Source: Lineus longissimus (taxonomy: Eukaryota; Nemertea; Pilidiophora; Heteronemertea; Lineidae). Taken from it: a DNA stretch of 64,000 nucleotides. Of the stretch, positions 23,481 through 35,514 are shown piece after piece. Position 1 is the first letter of the stretch. Each line of letters starts with the position of its first letter. The stretch covers positions 9,450,953 through 9,514,952 of the forward strand of contig NC_088324.1 of NCBI RefSeq assembly GCF_910592395.1, in the 5' to 3' direction. Both the position numbers and the translations under genes were made by a program. The notes under the pieces were generated by a model. The model was not told the DNA's origin. It searched no databases and worked only from the letters and a program-made list of their open reading frames with translations.

Positions 23481-25567
23481 CACATGGAAATGACGATTGG
23501 TCTTGCGTGATCATTGACTATTTGACATAAATGGCGCCAAAGTCAGGCTGACCATTTGCATCAACTCAGTGTTTGCGATGCTTCCAACGTGAAAAGAGAT
23601 TATTCCATTGCCTGGATGTTTACAGTAAACCACAATATTTACAGAGACATGTGCACATTGCTCTCATCACCGCCAGTGCATTAGTAGTTATTGGATTGGT
23701 GCGACTCTTGTTGTTAGTTGTTGTCGTCAAAGTATTGTGAAATGTTCGATCTTGACATCGGATGCTACAATATTATTGCTACTATTCTACAACTCTTTAT
23801 TGCTGAACACTTGGTGGACATTGAAATTGCTTTTTCGTGTTCCAGCTGTGCCTGAACGACAGATTAATTCCCGTTATATCAGTCTGCATTTTAGTTTGAA
23901 TTCATATTGATATTTGGAGGTAGGTTGTAGAAAATGGATTGTATGGATATTTTCCATCACAACATTGTAAAGCTTGGTCGTTCATCAAGGCAGGGTTCGC
24001 TTTTGTTGTGCCGCATGTGGGGACAAAACCATGGATTTCCTGCTCACTTGTGGCAGGAGTGTAATTGACTAGATGACGTCAACTGAAGAGCTGGCTCATT
24101 TGACATGTCGACGACAGATAGTTTGATATCGAGTATCGATACATAGCCAAGATGCTTGGGGTGGCATAAGAGTACGTAGGGAAAGTCTGGGACTGAAGCC
24201 GTTTTGCGTTTATCAAGGGTTGCGCCGTTCGTGGATCAGGAAACTAGAAATATGTACAGTTACGTGTATACACTATGTCGTAGTGCAGTTTTTGCTGAAA
24301 CACGCATGGCATTAATACAAAAAATGCACCTGTTTAAACATCTGCAATGCTGAAATTTATATCAAGTACGTATTTACAGAATTGGAAATGTTCAAATTCA
24401 ATTCAAGTTTTTTAACGAACGGTGCAGGCATTAAGTGTATTCTATTATCCGGATCCTGCTGCCTCCAGCTTTGTAAATTGCTGGTAGTGTGTTGTTTCAG
24501 TTCCCGTATCAGAACTACATGTATAAAGTATAAGCGTCTGTCGTCGAGTGTTGAATCTCATAAAACATGCCAAAAACTAGTTATCACTGGAAAAATAATT
24601 AGTTTGGGCCTTGAATAACGAGTCATACAGCCATCACCCTTGAGAATCAGTTCCCCAGCTGACCGAGAATTCTTATCTGATCGTGTGTACTCAAGGCTAG
24701 GAAGGCCGCCTTCCATCTTACCGAGCATCTTGCCCTGAAAGTGCCTGGGAAAACGTGTGCATATCAGAAAAAAATCTGTCAAAATGGACGCTCATGGTGG
24801 TAATACTTTTTTGCCTGGGTCAATCTGGTAACATGGACAGTAAGGCATCATATGCATCGAAATAGAATAAATACGAGGTTACTCTACAGTGCTTGCACAA
24901 AATCACTGCTTGGCAAATTTTGCAATTTGGTGGTGCATTTTTCTCTATACATGTATGTGATGCAAATTATTATCAGATGAAAACAGCGTTATTTCGTTGG
25001 AAGACTCCAACGACACAGTTTTTCCCACGTCATTGAAAAATCCAAAGAGGCATTTCATCATCTTGGTTTAATGTAGTCGTTGAAGAAGATTCTCGGCAAG
25101 CTGGGAACTAGTTTTCTTAGTTGGTTATTACTGGATGATATTTATGTTGCTCTGTTGACGCATTAGCGACATTTACAACATCATGATTGCTCCTTTATTA
25201 TGTCGACAGGATATAAACGACCAACGGCTCGGTTATAACTACCGGCAGAGAGATATTTGATAACAACACCAAACGTCATGATGGAAATGGCGTCGTAGTC
25301 CAAGTCATAACACATTTTGCGTAGAACTACAAAATTTCATAAGTCCGCGAGATTTTTTTACAGTCAATCTGATTTCAGGACAATGATTTTTGATAAAATT
25401 GCCCTCATTCGGAAAACGATTAATGCATTGTTTTGTAGGTTTGCGCCTCCTCAAAGGAGATACATGTATGACAAAAAACGAGGGTGGTTCTTTTTAGTTC
25501 TCAGAGCGCACCTACTGATACTTTTTCTTATTTTTCATTCCAGTTATTAGTGCAATCAGGAAACAAG

Positions 25568-28322
25568 ATGGCCGAAGAATCGTCCAGATGTGTAATGATT
25601 GCTATCGATGGCAGTGAGCATGGGCAGAGAGCTTTTGACTGTGAGTATAAAGGACGTCCAGACGGGTCGAATTGACGACAGCGAAAAAAGCTGAACTTGC
25701 TCTGTGCAGCTCAAAAACACACCCGTAAACTGTTGTAGTCGATAACTAAGCAACAATTCGCAATTACGACGTTTTGAGATTTGGTCTGGAAATGTACCTC
25801 AGATCTTCCTCATTATCACCCGCTTCTCACTTTGGCGAACGCCACGTTCTCTTGGCTGGGTGATTTACGTTTTGAGATTTGGTCTGGAAATGTACCTCAG
25901 ATCTTCCTCATTATCACCCGCTTCTCACTTTGGCGAACGCCACGTTCTCTTGGCTGGGTGATTTACAAACGTACCAAAAAAACCCGATTTGAAATGCATT
26001 AAAATTCCTACCAATTGCGATTTGTTTTCGACGCGAAACAGCCTTGCTGACGTGCATGACTGAGATTGTATGGACATGTTAAAATCCTTCCTAGCAGTTT
26101 ACTTCGAAAACCTTCACCGCAGCGAAAACACCGTCGTGCTCTGCCACACGGCTGAGCGGCTTAACCTCTCGACTCTTAAGTATTTCTCGTGAGTAGAGTC
26201 TTCCGTGAAAACGATAGATAACCAAGATGACCTACTGAGATGCTGTCGCCAAGGTTTCGGGAGGGGAGTTGTTTCCAACCCATTTCCACTGAATCACATC
26301 CCCCCATGGAATGCCTTTGAATCATTTCTAAGATGCACTCTTCATTGAGTGTGTTAGGAACGTTACAAAGGCCTGAAGATGAATAATCACCACACGTGCG
26401 AAACACTGGCGTGCTTTATATGCACTTTCTGATGTAGATGACCGACAAATCTTTACGGATATGTGGTTCTTTTCTAAAGAAAAGTATGTTTTTGTGATGT
26501 TTGCCTCAAAATTGTTAGCAGAAAAAGAAAACAGCATTTTTTTAAATTGAGGAACAGCGATACTGAACACGTGATGTTCACGTGACCTTCTCCGCACTTC
26601 GTCATGTCCGGGTCATCAGAAAGTGCTGTCTCATCGCAGTAGGTTACTTCTGGTCATCTATTTTTGGTATGGGTTTCATTAATAACGCACGATTTTTGGA
26701 TTTGTTTTCAGTTTATTTGGATAATCTGCACCAACCAGGGGACACTGTCTTTCTTACCCACGTGGCAAGGGAACTTGACTTGCCTACAGTTTCTCTAAGT
26801 AGTAAGTAGAAGTTAAATTCTTTGCCTGCAAAAGCATGGCATGCATGGTGCTTGTGAAAATCTTGCTTACAGGAAATGCGTTGAAAACATGGGCAACTTA
26901 ATCGAGAGTCAAAGAATACCGTCCAAATCACAAATGACATCCATCTTGTTATGTGTAACGTACGCGCGAGATAGGCGCCGAGTTGCGCATGACGCACCAG
27001 TGACGCGCGAAATATCTCTATGTTTCGTGTTATAATAATTGTACGCGCGACCTATGTGCGACTTAATGACGCGCCTTTGACTTTGACGGGCAATGCCGGA
27101 CTGTGCTCTTTTTAAAAGGGTCATCACCAAGATGTTTCAAAAGCATTTTTTAAGAGATGTAACTATGCATATCTTACAACAATAACGAGAGTAGAAACTC
27201 ATATATAATTAGCGTATATGATATAATCAGCATATGAGGGAGATAATGCATTACTCTAACGCATTGAGAACTATGAAACTTGTAAGTATTGATCCGTCGT
27301 ACACAAGAACTATACTTCATGTTGTCAGGATTTATTGGGTTAAAACATTGATGTACATGTATGTTCCATTGTTTGGTGTACATGTAGTACTCCAAGTAGA
27401 ATAATAGACACAATTTTCAAAGCTGAAGACGCTCAAGGTTGACCTAATCATTCAATCTTCTCCCCAGACCCTATGTCCCTCCCACATGATCAATGGAAAA
27501 CTGCGGCGGTCAAGAGGAACACTGAGATCAATAAGCTGGAGGCGGACTATACAGCACAGCTGCTGGGTAGACATGTAAGTCCTTCGGCACGCCACTTAAC
27601 TCGCTTACATGCTTGCAGGCGCGGGCAACAAAATTGAGAAAAAAAACACCTTCTGGCATGCATCAAGGAATGCACTTACACTGTCTCGAGGCTCGGACTC
27701 GAATAATTTTTGCCCTGGGTTTCTTGTCGTTAACAACACTCAACACCATCAGGCTACAAGTTTATGAACTTTGCAATTGGAGATCTACCAGCTACAACCA
27801 GACCAACCTATATCTCCTTTTCAGGTGAAACACCGAACTGTAGTGCATTACGAAAAAAAACCGGGGGAAGCTATATGTAGAACAGCCATGGATGAGAATG
27901 CCGCGATGATTGTCATGGGCACACGAGGCATGGGGACCATTAGACGAACCATTCTAGGTAATTTATTTGTGTTTTCTAAAATTGTCAGGATTTTCTGTCC
28001 TTGCCGAACACTTGCCATGCAGAGCCTTGACATGCCCGAGTTGCCCCTTTAACGTAACGTGTGCGAGGGGCGGAGCATACAACTCGACCCAAGTATTCGC
28101 CGACGCTCACCAGAAGGTGGAAACAGAAATGAAAAGAAGGGGTGATACTTTGTTCAAATCGTAGCAAGAATGATGTGTTTTGAAATCATTCATTTTATCG
28201 TCGACATTTCAGGAAGCGTCAGTGATTACGTCGTCCACCACGCCACCTGCCCCGTCATCATCTGCCCCCCGGTCAACAAGAGGAAAGAGAGCAGGGCCAA
28301 GAGCATGACCGAGGGCCAATAG
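25568..28322 (+). CDS. Universal stress protein family (USP-B, 170 aa), five exons
   Basis: Exons 25568-25640, 26712-26801, 27468-27574, 27825-27957 and 28213-28322 join in phases 1, 1, 0, 1 to give 170 residues. The protein begins MAEESSRCVMIAIDGSEHGQ, with strand 1 and the conserved Asp. It continues with FYLDNLHQPGDTVFLTHV, then a charged helical exon (WKTAAVKRNTEINKLEADY). Next comes VVHYEKKPGEAICRTAMDEN and the nucleotide-binding motif GTRGMGTIRRTILGS. It ends [17 protein letters not shown] plus a short basic tail. This is the complete usual USP fold without the His tail of USP-A. The first three intron positions equal those of USP-A and USP-C. The fourth, phase 1 inside ILG|S, is unique here. 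The ATG follows a UTR acceptor directly. Function in animals is uncertain; stress-related nucleotide binding is the family expectation. Confidence 0.93.
25769..25964. repeat. 98-bp tandem duplication in USP-B intron 1
   Basis: Two essentially identical 98-bp copies (25769-25866 and 25867-25964) start acgttttgagatttggtctg. The near identity implies a recent duplication, or an assembly artefact. Confidence 0.85.
26098..26188 (+). pseudogene. Extra USP exon 2-like segment within USP-B intron 1
   Basis: Bounded by an acceptor (ttcctagcag) and a donor (gtgagt), this encodes FYFENLHRSENTVVLCHTAE and on to LNLSTLKYF in the same entry phase as USP exon 2. It is clearly homologous to exon 2 of USP-A, -B and -C. 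It is 91 bases long where USP-B and USP-C exon 2 are 90, so its exit phase (2) does not fit exon 3. Use as a cassette or as an alternative exon 2 would shift the frame. Likely a decayed duplicate exon, a relic of another USP copy, or a poison exon. Confidence 0.7.
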
Positions 28323-28696
28323 AATTTTTTAGAATAGAATTTATTGCTCGACAAAATAATACATTACGTAGAGCACAGGAATTATACTGTATAAATTACA
28401 AATGTACATAAGATGAATTTTTGAAAGGACGGCTCTTAGCAAAGCTAACAGTATATAAACATAGTAAGGACAACAAAATATCACAAATTTACATACAATA
28501 TTCAGAGCAGTTGGAGTGATTTTGACCAACATTTTTCAATTTAATAGGAGTCGTTGAGTACGAGATTACCCAGTAGGTGGTGATTGACGGTTCATACGTC
28601 ACGCCTGATTTTTGCCTCCGTCACGGCCGATATTTTGGCCTCTTTTTTTTCTTGGATTTAAACCCTTCCTTAATGAGTTCTAGTCATGGAATTTCC

Positions 28697-28702
28697 AATA
28701 AA
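28697..28702 (+). promoter_or_regulatory. Possible poly(A) signal of USP-B
   Basis: AATAAA lies 375 bases after the USP-B stop, the first canonical hexamer on that strand. Confidence 0.4.
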
Positions 28703-29984
28703 TGAATACATGATAAGTAAACTATAACTCCAGCTAAAGTTGGGCTATTCCACTTTAAATGCAATTCTAGAATTCGCGAATCGCGAAATGATACTCGAAA
28801 AATTGGGCAATTAACCTCGTAAGCCTTTTGTATTGGTAATGTTGCGGTTTGTCAAATAGTGATAAAGCCTGCTTTTCTTGACCAGAAAAAGCGCCACCCG
28901 ATGGTTTAATTTTATTTCCACTATAATATCAAAGTACATGTAGTCCTTTATATAATAAATTGTTTGCTATACTTATTTCGAATCAACTTCTTATCTTCCC
29001 AAGTACATCTACTCAAAGTGAAAGGCACTGATCTACTATTGTCCATTGAAGCCATGGCATTTTCTTGTTTTTGGACGAAAAACAAGTTGAAGGAGATGAT
29101 GATACGAAAAGTCCTCATAATGTTCTGGTATACTAGTGTTATTGAAGGTACTTTATTATGACCTATCAGCATGCAGCAATTCAGGAAGATGAAAGTGGGC
29201 TACCCCCTAAAATGCGACTGACAAGACCAGAAAAAAACTGATTCATCACGATTTTTTTTGTTTTTTAGGACTTTGTGGTGATGGCTTCATCTATAATCGA
29301 TGAAGTCAAGATATACAGATGGGACATGTTAAGCATATACATGTAGGACCTACAAACAGAATTTTGGATGATTTGGGAAATCCTTAATTAGTCTGTCTGT
29401 ACGTATCTGCTCTTGGCCGAGCTTCGATACCACCCAGCTTTAAAAATCAAGCGTAAACGCCAATATAAAATGATTTAATAAGTTAAAATATCTCTGCCAT
29501 TAATTATTCAAATCATGATAATCAATTGATCTCTCATCAAGCCAACCAACCGCGGTTTACCCAAACAGGCATGACGCTATTTTTTGTTCTCCAGCCGGAT
29601 CATATTAATTATCTAAGGGGTTTCAACTCACAAAGAGTAACTAATGTTGGATCACTTCATTATCGGATGTGCCAGAATGTAGGGCATTTTTTTCTCTGTG
29701 ACCATTACCAAGTCATCCTGGCACCAGTGGTTTTCAATATGCATGTAATCGACCGCCTCTCGATATGAGTATACGAGGTACGACTATCAAAAACCTGGAT
29801 CTCCGGACGTACAACCTAGTAAGCAGAAGGAAATATCTTTTCATGATCTTTCTCACATAGGCCCAGATGCTCAATACCTATTCAAATATCATTTTCGCCA
29901 TGAGCTTCAAACTGGCTTCCTACAGATCGGCATTTTTTATTTGTTTCCGCAATTCCTGAGAGTGCCGTATATGGTTCCATCATG

Positions 29985-30018
<34 letters not shown>

Positions 30019-30667
30019 TCGTGTAAAATACATGTACAATATTTGATATAACATGACAAGACATTGGATTATGAACAAAATAAAACGTACATGCATTACA
30101 CTGGTAACCATGTAGGTCGAGACCTATTATATGGCACCAGATAATATGGGTTGTGTCGTCGGGGTGCCGGCGACATGCGCACTAAGTGGGCCGACAGTTT
30201 GCACAACGGCAGAAAGTGACGAAAGTGCACATGTCGTCGACATCCAAACGATCCAACCTGTCAAAATAATAAACATTAAGGGACGATTTATCTCATTGGA
30301 CCAACGGTTACTGATTTGTGCGATGTTATCGTCTTTCGAATGATCGAGAGCCTGACCCCGACCAGAATTAAATGCATTTTTCAGAACAATACACTTGAAA
30401 TATTCATCCCTTAATTGCGTGAGCACTCTAATTTGCAATTACCCTTTTATTATTAATTGGCACCACCAAAATGTGATCAGCATGATCCAGTCTTCACCAG
30501 GCTTAGCAGATATTCCCTTGGATCCAAACAGGTCGGAGCCGTTTTTAAAGGTTGGTTCTGGTTCTGGAGTTGTTCTAGGAGTTCATTAAGCAGAGAAACA
30601 TCATTTGACTTGGTGGAGCTAATTTGTAGCCGAGTCTTGATCTCTGGAGAAAGAACACTCTTTTGAT
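28703..30667. other. Intergenic DNA between USP-B and the LamG-PAN gene
   Basis: The region is AT-rich with no supported exon. A run of 29 T at 29988-30016 looks like the reverse-strand poly(A) tail of a retroelement whose body would lie at higher coordinates; no coding remnant of it was recognised. Confidence 0.4.
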
Positions 30668-33146
30668 ATGTTAGCAAACAGCTGCCTCGTCGTATTCCTT
30701 CTTTCGCAGGTGAAACTTGCCGCAGGTAAGGACGAAAATATTCCCGCATTTCCATATCTTCTGGATTACGTTCAGTTTCTGCAATCTTTAGCATTTTCCG
30801 AGTTTCTACAACATTTCCGCCCTCTTTCCGTGTTCACGGGACTATCATTCCTGTGATTGCCCATGCTCTCTGAAGCCGAGAATAAAGGCCTGACTGTGTA
30901 GGCCGAATGGACTCGAGACATAAGTCAGCTCGACGTTAAGTCTGACGGTCAGCTGAAGGAGATAACGCCAGGTTAAGTTAACACAAGCGTTAGTGACAAC
31001 ATTTGTTTGGCACAACCATGCAGGCCCAGGTCATCATTAACGTATTTCCTTTCCAGGGGTAACAACAAAATGCATTTCACCAAAGCCAATCGCTTTCTGG
31101 CCGCTAGATGGCACTCACCAAACCAATGACGTAAGCGGATACAACCACCACGCAACTCCGTTTGGCGTTTCCGTTTCCACCGGTTTCAACAACATTGCGA
31201 ACGCGGCGTATGAGTTCCAAGGAAACACCAACTCCTATCTTAAGATCACCAGAACCCCAATGCTCGACGTTGGGGCAACCGGATCTTTCTCCTACGCGGC
31301 GATGGTGTACCCTACATCCAACACAGGTTGCTTCATCGAGTGGCCGGTCGCCGGTGCAATTGGGCCGTACATTTGGAACTTCCCTGGCAAGTGTGTCCTG
31401 ATCTACTGGAATGCCCGGCCTGGCGAATCCGGCGCTGCCACCAACATTAACAACAAACCGGCACTCACTCTCAGCAAGTGGACGTTCCTGGGTGTTGTCT
31501 ACGACTACGGGACGGGCACGATGCGGATAACCCTGGACACAACCACCACGACCCTAGTACTCTCCAAGGTCAAAGGGTATACAAATGTTCCAGAAGTCTA
31601 CATTGGGAAGAGGCCGTTTGGTGCATACGCTTCCTCGAGCTACTATAAAGGTAGTGTAAATGTTCAAAACAGGTTTTGTCACTGACGCTGCGCGTTAACT
31701 TAAGTTGGCGTTAGATCTAACTGATAATGCCAAGTCAAGTTAACGCCAGCGTTAGTGCAGACAAAAAGTTGTTTTGAACATCTTTAACGCCATGGGAGGG
31801 GCGCGCCTGTGCAGACAATTTTCGAATTGACCCGCAATTTTAATGATAAGAATGCTACTTACAGAGTAACGCGGCTATTAAGTACGTATCTTTCTATTCA
31901 AACCATTTGGTGATTGGGCTGTTTACGCTCGAAACGAGGCTGATGATGCCGAGCCCGGGATGTGCCCGAGATAGTCATTTTGGGTCCACCCGAGCCGTCT
32001 TGATTAAACCACAAGCCCATCCGCCAGTGAGGTATTAATTTCTATTTTGAGGTTGGGAGTGCATATCAATTTGCCATCAAAGTAAACCTGCTGCCATCAA
32101 ATTAGAACTTTAGGTTTTTGGTTGGCAGACACCAAAGACCGCTGCGACCAAAACGAAGCTGTGTATTCTCACTAACAACCGCTTTGATATCCAATGACCA
32201 AGGCCGTTTAGAATCTGGTATCTTCACATGCCTGTCGTTTTACTCCAAGTAACTTTTGTGTGTGGGAACCTTTGTTGGCAATCACGGATATATATAGACG
32301 TCCAATCTCCAAGCCTCGTCGTTGGTAACGGTTGTTTTGTGGTAGACTAGCGCCATTAACTAGCGTGCGTTTAGCTTCTTCCGGTTTCACGGGCAATCTC
32401 ATTGGGATATTAAACGACGGAATCAATAAATCTAGTTCCGGGGCTGCGCATGAGTCTATATTATACAAAGAGTGTGTTTTTTTTCTAGGCAAGATGGCGA
32501 ATGTGATGCTGTGGAACCAGGCTTTGACCGAAGATGAGATGATGAAGATTAAAGACTTCGATGAAAAGAAAGTAGTTCGGGTGGCGACATCGAACAACGC
32601 CTTCACAGGCTGTGAGTAGAAAGAAAATCATAAAATCCTAATTTGACCGCGGAAAAACCCTTGGGAAGACAGGGGCGTCGAAGATTTTAAGCAGGCAGCC
32701 GACAGGCTTGGTTATAATGGCGGCCGATATTGGTCCTTTAGACAATTACACCTACAAAAAGTATTTGAAAAGGAGAAAGAAATTTTACTTTGACGGACCT
32801 GATGTCGACAACCATCAGATATTTAATGGTCCCCGAAGAGACTGTGAATGAGAACAATTCTAAGTACATGCATACGGTACATTGTATTTAAAATTTTTCA
32901 GACAAACCATTTATCAACAAAGCCTCTGATAGGACGATTGTCTCGTCGGCTGTGATTGGTACTCAGACTGAGAACAACGCGATCCTGTGTGCCATTGCCT
33001 GCATAAATAAGAGTCAGACCTGTGTTACCATAGGATACGCGAAAGCAACCAGGGAGTGTAAAATGAGCGAAAAGAAGTTCGAATCTGGAGTCACTGATGA
33101 GGCATTGGCTGGATCAGTGATCTATGAGATTTCCGCGGACTGTTAG
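30668..33146 (+). CDS. Secreted LamG-like plus PAN/apple-like protein (339 aa), four exons
   Basis: Exons 30668-30725, 31057-31650, 32489-32611 and 32902-33146 join with all phase 1 junctions into 339 residues. Residues 1-20 (MLANSCLVVFLLSQVKLAAG) are a signal peptide on their own exon. Residues of about 28-240 form a concanavalin/LamG-like jelly roll: it starts IAFWPLDGTHQTNDVSGYNH and includes FSYAAMVYP, WTFLGVVYDY and VYIGKRPFG. It ends ANVMLWNQALTEDEMMKI across the exon 2/3 junction. The last exon (about 80 residues) has the spacing of a PAN/apple module: ILCAIACINKSQTCVTIGY, then a Cys in RECKM and a terminal Cys. All-phase-1 domain borders are typical of shuffled extracellular modules. 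It is probably an extracellular carbohydrate- or protein-binding molecule (inference). No transmembrane segment is seen. Confidence 0.85.
31658..31783. repeat. Palindromic MITE in LamG-PAN intron 2
   Basis: The left arm aaatgttcaaaacaggtttt and the inverted right arm (aagatgttcaaaacaacttt) match, and the inner parts share a 'gttaacgccagcgttagtg' core in opposite orientation. Single-arm relatives occur at about 30945-31020 (intron 1) and 62520-62590. Confidence 0.65.
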
Positions 33147-33623
33147 ATCTAGGAGTTTTGCCCGCACTGATTTCAAACTGTTCTTAATGGGGGACTATAG
33201 GCATTTAGTAGGGTCAAATGCGCGGTCTCAGCTGGTGGTGAATGTGTTAGCTGTAAGGAGACTGGATTGTATTTGATTCAACGATAAACAATTCCTCGTA
33301 AGTGTAAATAGTTTCACTTCTCTTTGAGATAGGAGATACCCCTATCGCTGACTTTATGTTACTTGTAATCTCACCTTCATGTGACTTATAATCTCACCTT
33401 CATGACTCTTGCCTCGAGACACCCTTTGATAAAGTTGACGACGTTGAGTATGCCTTAAACACTTCGTAATTTACTCAGCTTTCATATTGTGACAACCGAG
33501 AAGGAAGTACACATTGATGACGATATTCGATCATCTCTAAGATTGCCAAGTGAAGGGCGACATTTTTTTAATAACCTTTTATCACCACTTTACCATCAAT
33601 CCTAATCTCAAATATGTATATGT

Positions 33624-34190
33624 ATGAAATTCGCTCTGTATCTATTGTTTTCTTCTTCTTGGTGTTCGATGTTCTTTTTATGGCTATATTATGGTTCTTG
33701 TAAACCTGCCCGTGGCTGCCTTCTCGTGTTCCTCAATTCATACCCGTTGAAGAAATGTATCTTGTCTCAGATTTATCTAGATTTTGTACAAAATGTGGTC
33801 CTCAATAAAAAGAAAAATCCCTCATTTAATATTTATCATGTGCATCCACTTCGGAAACCAAAGTTTCAGAAAAAACGACACACAGATTTGCTTCTTCATA
33901 AAAAAGGAATGAGTGATCCGTTATCTCTGCTATTTTCCAATGATGGTCGTTTCTCTTGGGTTTGCCGCTCGGCTTTCACTGAAACAGAGTTTTTCAAACG
34001 AAACTTGACGCGATCACAACGCATGCGATGCATGTATTTGCCTCAAATCGCATTGTCGGTGAAGCAGTCTTCAACGTCCCCCATTTATCATGACGGATTA
34101 AGGAAAGCTTCTGGACTTAAGACCTGGCTTCTCTTTGTCATGAGCCTTCTTACGGTTGGCGTTCATCATCATCTTGGCAGCTATAGTTAA
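33624..34190 (+). CDS. Unassigned 188-codon open frame
   Basis: The frame is uninterrupted over 567 bases and starts MKFALYLLFSSSWCSMFFLW, a signal-peptide or membrane-anchor-like hydrophobic stretch. A lysine-rich middle and a second hydrophobic stretch (WLLFVMSLLTVGVHH) near the C-terminus follow. I recognise no domain. Length alone makes a chance frame unlikely but not excluded. No poly(A) signal or relative in the window supports it. Confidence 0.25.
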   Translation: MKFALYLLFSSSWCSMFFLWLYYGSCKPARGCLLVFLNSYPLKKCILSQIYLDFVQNVVLNKKKNPSFNIYHVHPLRKPKFQKKRHTDLLLHKKGMSDPLSLLFSNDGRFSWVCRSAFTETEFFKRNLTRSQRMRCMYLPQIALSVKQSSTSPIYHDGLRKASGLKTWLLFVMSLLTVGVHHHLGSYS

Positions 34191-35340
34191 GGTCACAACT
34201 TCTCTATAAGTCTGGCTTCTTTAATCTAATGGTCTCCCGTCAATCCAGTTGCAAGAGGCCGTGACAAGAGGCATTGATAACCAGAGCTAGTGATACATGA
34301 CCCATATGCTATATCTGGTATAATCTTTGGGATATTCAACTTTTAATAGCGGGACCTTTTTTGGGCCATCCAATATTTCAAACATTCGTGAGGGTTGTCT
34401 AACAATTGAAATCGACTGAAACTGACCACATGTTATAGTGTTTAGGTGGCTCCGGACACAATACCGTGAAGTGAAATATGAATTCGAATTCAATGAGTGG
34501 GTGTCTATTCATGAAGTGTTATTACCCAAAAGGCCTTGTTATCCCATCAATCAACCAACCAATGACCGGTCATGGTTAGGGTCACATGACCTGATGACGT
34601 CGGCCGCCAGCGTGGCACCAAGGAATACTCCAGCAAGGAAAGCGGCCATTTTACACACGTGGAGCGAATTTTTTGGATTTATTACTGACTCGACCGAAAA
34701 AAGCACTTTATTCAGGTATGTTCTTATAAACTAAATATCACGTTTTATGGAGTAATTTGAAAAGTCCCTCCTAGTTTCTTTTGACAAAGAAATATTCACT
34801 AAAAATGTATATATATATATATCTGAGAATCCGGCCAGTAGCATTATACTCATGCCCAGCCGAAGAAAGCAAAATGGAATTGCTTTTCTGCAGAATCACC
34901 TTCTTCCCATATCGTCTGAATTTAATTAGAAGCAGGATGCTAATTAGCGCATTACCAAATACCAGTCAAATATCAGTATTTGAATTGTTATTCTGAAAAA
35001 TTCTCACAACGACAAGAAAATGGTCGAGGCCGGGAGGGCCTAGCGTGTAGCTCTCGGCCGGTGTAATGTTTTTGAGTGTTTCTGTTTTTGAGTGTTTTCC
35101 CTCATTGTTTGGGAACGCTCAAAAATAGATTGACGAGTTTTTCTGTGTATCCCCCCTATTGAAAAGTCATGGTCTCTCTAGCTGCCTATTGTTTGGAAAC
35201 ACTGAAACATGGGGAACAACCACAGATGTTACACCGGGTCAAAGTCCCCAAACAACGGGTTGGTATCGCACTGCAGTAGGAGGTGGTCGTTTAGAGCCAA
35301 AACCAACATAAATATAGGCACGACGAACATAAGAACACGT

Positions 35341-35514
35341 GGCCGGTGTAGAAGTAGAAAATGTCCCCCTGGGAAAAGTGTCCTGCATTGTTGTATTCTG
35401 GCCGATTATGGTATGATTCTAAAGAGGCTATGACTGAGAGATTGATGTCCATAACAGAATCCTTTGTTCCTAAGATATTCTATCCTACATATAGGACATT
35501 TTAAACTTCTACAC
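35341..35514. repeat. MITE with gccggtgtagaagt ends, copy 2
   Basis: Ends ggccggtgtagaagtagaaa and gacattttaaacttctacac are inverted repeats. The interior (cccctgggaaaagtgtcc, cagaatcctttgtt) matches the copy at 21007-21180. Confidence 0.7.

Larger units (their letters stand above)
18416..25567. other. Gene-poor region between USP-A and USP-B
   Basis: No exon could be supported. It contains two diverged copies of a short repeat with gtccattgcgtcatcct (about 18960-19030 and 19870-19930). A direct repeat with gaaaaaaatatttggact occurs at about 20105-20140 and 20240-20277. A MITE (21007-21180), a small tandem array near 22635-22735 and a trinucleotide tract (23325-23480) follow. A ggcaggccttcca-type module lies at about 24640-24740. 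A 5' UTR exon of USP-B may lie in the last kilobase, because an acceptor (tttttcattccag) occurs 15-25 bases before its ATG. Confidence 0.45.

Noticed and set aside
23323-23514. Asn/Gln/Arg-rich ORF
   Set aside because: It is produced by a trinucleotide microsatellite.
32208-32606. 132-codon minus-strand frame
   Set aside because: It runs antisense across exon 3 of the LamG-PAN gene and has no recognisable domain.
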